A stretch of DNA of 64,000 bases from Saitoella complicata NRRL Y-17804 (taxonomy: Eukaryota; Ascomycota; Saitoellomycetes; Saitoellales; Saitoellaceae). Made by a program: the position numbers and the translations under genes. Positions 60,852 through 64,000 of the stretch are shown here, piece by piece (position 1 is the first letter of the stretch; every line of letters starts with the position of its first letter). Under the pieces are notes generated by a model. It made no database searches. It was not told the DNA's origin and was given only the letters and a program-made list of their open reading frames with translations. The stretch is from assembly GCF_001661265.1 (NCBI RefSeq), contig NW_017567020.1, positions 184,973 through 248,972 of the forward strand. The letters run 5' to 3'.

Positions 60852-61203
60852 AAGCCGGGGCGAGGCGTTCTTCTGTAAAAGCGGAACCAGCGTAATGTCG
60901 TGTTTGACAGGGCGTGTGTTATGAGTGGATCCGGACGGTGGACATACAAAGGATTGGAATGGATGCTCCGAGATTGCTATGGAGACCAAGCTTGAAAACG
61001 TACCGTCCTATACGCTGAAGCTGGCTCGTTGGTTACCTCAAGGGTATAAGGTTTGGTGGTGAAGTACTTACGGCGCTGCTTGCCCGGGTTAACGCTCGGG
61101 GTCCGCGGTCGTGCGTCGTCCTGCATCCCGTATGAACCTCACGCTTTCAACGTTACAGGGCAGAAACGCGCTCAACACCAACCTTCAACCCTCCTTCGCA
61201 CCA
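60852..61203. promoter_or_regulatory. Divergent intergenic region MED14 / SLU7
   Basis: 352 bp between divergent starts, holding both promoters. Both frames stay open into it, so the two start choices carry some doubt. Confidence 0.4.
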
Positions 61204-62840
61204 ATGTCAGCAAGAGAAGAACGAAGAAAGCAGAGGGATCTGGATGAGGCAAGGAAGGCAGGAACCTTGCCACCAGAGAAGGACTCTGATGGGAGCGAGA
61301 TCAATCCGCATATTCCTCGTATGTCTCCACTCTGCCATCTACCTCGTTTTTGTACCGCACTTGCTAACATAAATGTATAACAGAGTTCATCTCGAAAGCA
61401 CCATGGTATGTCGACCCCGCAGGCCAAACAACCCTAAAACATCAACGCCTCGACAAACCTTCCAACGACACCCCCACAACCTCCTCCCCCGCCACCGACT
61501 GGTACGCCCGCGGCCAACGCGCCGGTCCCGCCGCAACCAAATACCGCCGCGGAGCCTGCGCAAACTGCGGTGCCCTCTCCCACAAAACCCAAGACTGTAT
61601 GGAACGTCCACGTAAACTGGGAGCAAAATGGAGTGGGAAAGATATCCAGGCTGATGAAGTTGTGAAGGAGTTGGATATGGGGTGGGATGCGAAGAGGGAT
61701 CGGTGGAATGGGTATGATCCTGAGGAACATCGGAGCATTGTTGAGGAGTATGAGAAGTTGGAGGAGGTGCGACAAAAAATTAAAGAGCAGGAAGCGGGGG
61801 GCGCAAGCGAGCCCAGGACGGCAGGAGAGGGTGCACAGGAGACCGAGGAGCTGAACGCAGCAAAATCCAAAAACCTTCGAATCCGCGAAGACAAAGCAAA
61901 ATACCTCATCAACCTCGACCTAGACTCAGCCCACTACGACCCCAAAACACGCTCCATGCGCGAAAACCCCAACCCCTCCTCCGAATCCCAAACCGCTTCC
62001 GCTTCCGCGTTCGTTGGGGAAAACTTCACCCGCATGACAGGCGACGCACAAACCTTCCAAGACCTCCAAGTCTTTGCGTGGCAGGCCGAGGAGAGAGATG
62101 CGGGGATTCATCTCCAGGCGAACCCAACCGAAGGCGCACTGAGAGTTGCGAGGGAGAAGAAGGAGAAGCAGGAGAAGGATGAGGAGATGCAGCGCGTGTT
62201 ACGTGAACGATACGGGGGTGGTGCAACAATTGGACAGCAAAAGTTGCGGGAGGAATTGTTGTTGGCGCAGTCGGAGACATATGTCGAGTACTCCCGCCAC
62301 GGCCTCCCTCTCAATAAAGGCCCCAAGGGTTCGAGTAAGTCAAGGTATGACGAGGATGTGCACCCGAATAACCATACCACCGTCTTCGGCTCGTGGTGGA
62401 GTAGGAGTGATGGGGGGAGGTGGGGGTATGCGTGTTGTCACCAATTCACGAAAAACTCGTATTGTACGGGACGGGAGGGGATCGTGGCGACTGAGGAGGC
62501 TGCTGCGCATGCGCGAGGCATGGCCTCCCGTGCCGAAGATGAAGAACCTGTGAGAAAACCTGCGGTGGAGGAAGACGAGGAGAAGGGGAAGGACGGGAAG
62601 GACGGGAAGGACGGGAAGGACGGGAAGGACGGGAAGGACGGGAAGGACGGGAAGGACGGGAAGGACGGGAAGGAGGGGAGGAGGGGAAGGCAGAGAAGAA
62701 GAGGAAGGAGGTTGGAATGGGTGTTACGGAGGAGGATTTGGAGGAGTATCGACGGAAGAGACGGATGTTTGAGGATCCGATGGCGGATTACAGGGATGAT
62801 GGGGGGTTATAGGGGTTTGAGGAGTGGTACAAAGGAATAA
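61204..62840 (+). CDS. SLU7: Pre-mRNA splicing factor Slu7, C-terminus frame-shifted as read
   Basis: The exons are 61204-61318 and 61384-62840 with a 65-nt intron (GTATGT...AACAG); 523 residues as read. The splice joins NPHIP to [11 protein letters not shown], the Slu7 signature. The CCHC zinc knuckle [14 protein letters not shown] (about residues 97-110) and blocks [33 protein letters not shown] and FAWQAEE are conserved. Slu7 acts in the second step of splicing, in 3' splice-site choice. After a run of GKD repeats the frame continues into an Arg-rich tail, while the usual Slu7 ending ([11 protein letters not shown]...EDPMADY, stop at 62812) is encoded in another frame from about 62687. One missing base in the purine run, or an unusual intron starting at GTGAGA (62550), would explain this. 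Confidence 0.88.
62586..62675 (+). repeat. 9-bp tandem repeat (GGGAAGGAC) in SLU7
   Basis: Nine perfect copies (62586-62666) and a tenth ending GAG. In the SLU7 frame each encodes Gly-Lys-Asp. Copy-number change would keep the frame; the frame break lies at or after its end. Confidence 0.95.
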
Positions 62841-63284
62841 AGATCGGTTTTCCCTACCGGAGTGCAATTTACGAAAGATCCTTTGCCATTATCTGACCTG
62901 TATCCCATACACTTTTATTGGTATTTCGGGCTACATGCCTGCTCAGTCTACACGACTTCGCAACCTCTCCATTGTCATCAACCGTTCAATTCAAGGCCAG
63001 CAATTGCTATCATGGTGTCATCGTAAGTATATCGTGCTTATATTTAGTACGCTCAGGGCGGAAACGGTAGATGTGCGGAGGTGAACCATGATCGCGATCT
63101 GAGGTAGGCTGATCGGGCCGAGATGCCATGGCCAATTCACAGAGGAACCTTGTTCGAAGCCAGAAAATCTTGCTGACGCGCAATGATGAGCGAACAACCA
63201 AAACCCAGTATGATGGTAGCTATAAACTATATAAGATCGGTCAGTTTCGTTTTTCCAGCCTGAAACACCTACCGGCAGCCAACG
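62841..63284. promoter_or_regulatory. Intergenic region with TATA box of the protease gene
   Basis: 444 bp between SLU7 and the protease gene. TATATAAG at 63228-63235 lies 50 bp before the protease ATG. No other gene is seen. Confidence 0.55.
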
Positions 63285-64000
63285 ATGGTTTCCCACGGTT
63301 GCGCCTCGCTCCTCCTTGCCTTGCAATTGCTCCTCTGCGAATCAATACTCCTCCAACTCGCCTCAGCAGAGGATAAAAGACTCTTCAAGTTTCCGGTACA
63401 GCGTAGGTTAACATCATCCACCAGTGCGGATTCACGAAAGATAGGAAAGCGCGACCATGTTTTTTCGGTGTTGGAAAACGCCAACATGCTGAATAGTCCC
63501 GGTGTCTATGAGTACCTCATCAACGGTAAACAGGCTGAGCGCACTGATAGCTAAATTCAGATGTTGACACTTTGCCTAGTCACAATCGGTACACCTCCTC
63601 AAAATATCACACTTATCATCGACACCGGTTCGTCCGATCTCTGGGTCAACACCAACGCGAGCTGTTCAGCCTTCGACGACAGCGCCGATGCTGCTCTCTG
63701 CAATCAACTCGGTGTTTACGATCCGACGAACTCGTCCACCTTTGTGAATTACACCGCTACGGATGAGTCGTTCATCCTCAATGTTACGTATTTGACTGGT
63801 TACGTTCTCGGGAGTCAAGGAAGCGAGACGGTTGGCTTGGGATCACCGGAGGTGCGAATCAGTAATATGACGTTTGGGCTTGCGGAAGAAAGTCCGGTTG
63901 GGGTTGGGATTATGGGTATCGGGTTCGAACTCAATGAAGCCGAGGAGATCATGTTTCCGACGATCGTTGACCAGCTATACAACCAGGGATTCATTGACTC
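63285..64000 (+). CDS. Secreted pepsin-like aspartic protease (A1 family), 5' part
   Basis: The exons are 63285-63525 and 63580 to beyond the window, with a 54-nt intron (GTAAAC...CCTAG, branch AGCTAAA). The N-terminus has a hydrophobic signal peptide and a propeptide with a dibasic site (GKR-DHVFSV). The splice gives [30 protein letters not shown] (quoted in part: VTIGTPPQN), with the first catalytic Asp in DTGSS. A Cys pair and a flap-like region (GYVLGSQGSETVGLG) follow, then GIMGIGFELNEAE, as in yapsin/candidapepsin-type enzymes. The second catalytic Asp and any GPI signal lie outside the window. Confidence 0.88.

Noticed and set aside
1-64000. CRISPR arrays, operons, ribosome-binding sites, biosynthetic gene cluster
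   Set aside because: The window is fungal; no spaced direct-repeat arrays and no grouped secondary-metabolism genes are seen.

Overview
The window reads as nuclear DNA of a filamentous ascomycete (Pezizomycotina-like; the class cannot be fixed from the sequence). The evidence is short GT-AG introns of about 49-134 nt with CTAAC/CTGAC-type branch sites, fungus-restricted families (Kar9, Ssr4, Shr3, Kre9-like GPI proteins, GH81 glucanase), and mostly single-exon or few-exon genes packed on both strands. Exon joins were placed by hand from reading frame, splice signals and family conservation.

Layout. 0.3-5.6 kb: COX20, an Fbxo9/Hrt3-type F-box protein, a U6 snRNA gene interrupted by an intron, cysteine dioxygenase and an Mtm1-type mitochondrial carrier. 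6-9.4 kb: RNA polymerase I subunit RPA135. 9.4-12 kb: a long gene-poor stretch with a cluster of CTCCGG motifs, then an aquaglyceroporin. 13.6-24.7 kb: a small mitochondrial membrane protein, SEC13, ARL8, a 6-phosphogluconate dehydrogenase, KAR9, SSR4, RSM24 and a MIC26/27-type MICOS subunit. 24.8-35.3 kb: an NDR-type kinase with a CRIB-like motif, a CofD/YvcK-like protein, a second F-box protein, an uncharacterised conserved protein and a very long WLM metalloprotease. 35.7-45 kb: GH81 glucanase, a GPI-anchored wall protein, proteasome subunit alpha-1 and APC2. 46.1-54.3 kb: a TMEM70-like gene and SHR3, split by a complete, apparently young Ty3/gypsy retrotransposon. 56.3-64 kb: a repeat-bearing GPI wall protein, MED14, SLU7 and the 5' part of a secreted pepsin-like protease that runs off the window.

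Many genes form divergent pairs over short gaps (COX20/F-box, SEC13/mitochondrial protein, KAR9/SSR4, RSM24/MICOS, kinase/CofD-like, proteasome/APC2, MED14/SLU7), so shared promoters are likely. The content is mainly housekeeping: mitochondrial biogenesis, transcription, splicing, secretion, cell cycle and cell wall. There is no biosynthetic cluster and no CRISPR.

The most notable items are: the U6 gene with an mRNA-type intron carrying a B-box-like Pol III element; the CRIB-like motif joined by splicing to an NDR kinase; a five-copy SxIP array in Kar9; a reading-frame break next to a 9-bp repeat in SLU7; and the retrotransposon lying in the TMEM70-like/SHR3 divergent promoter.
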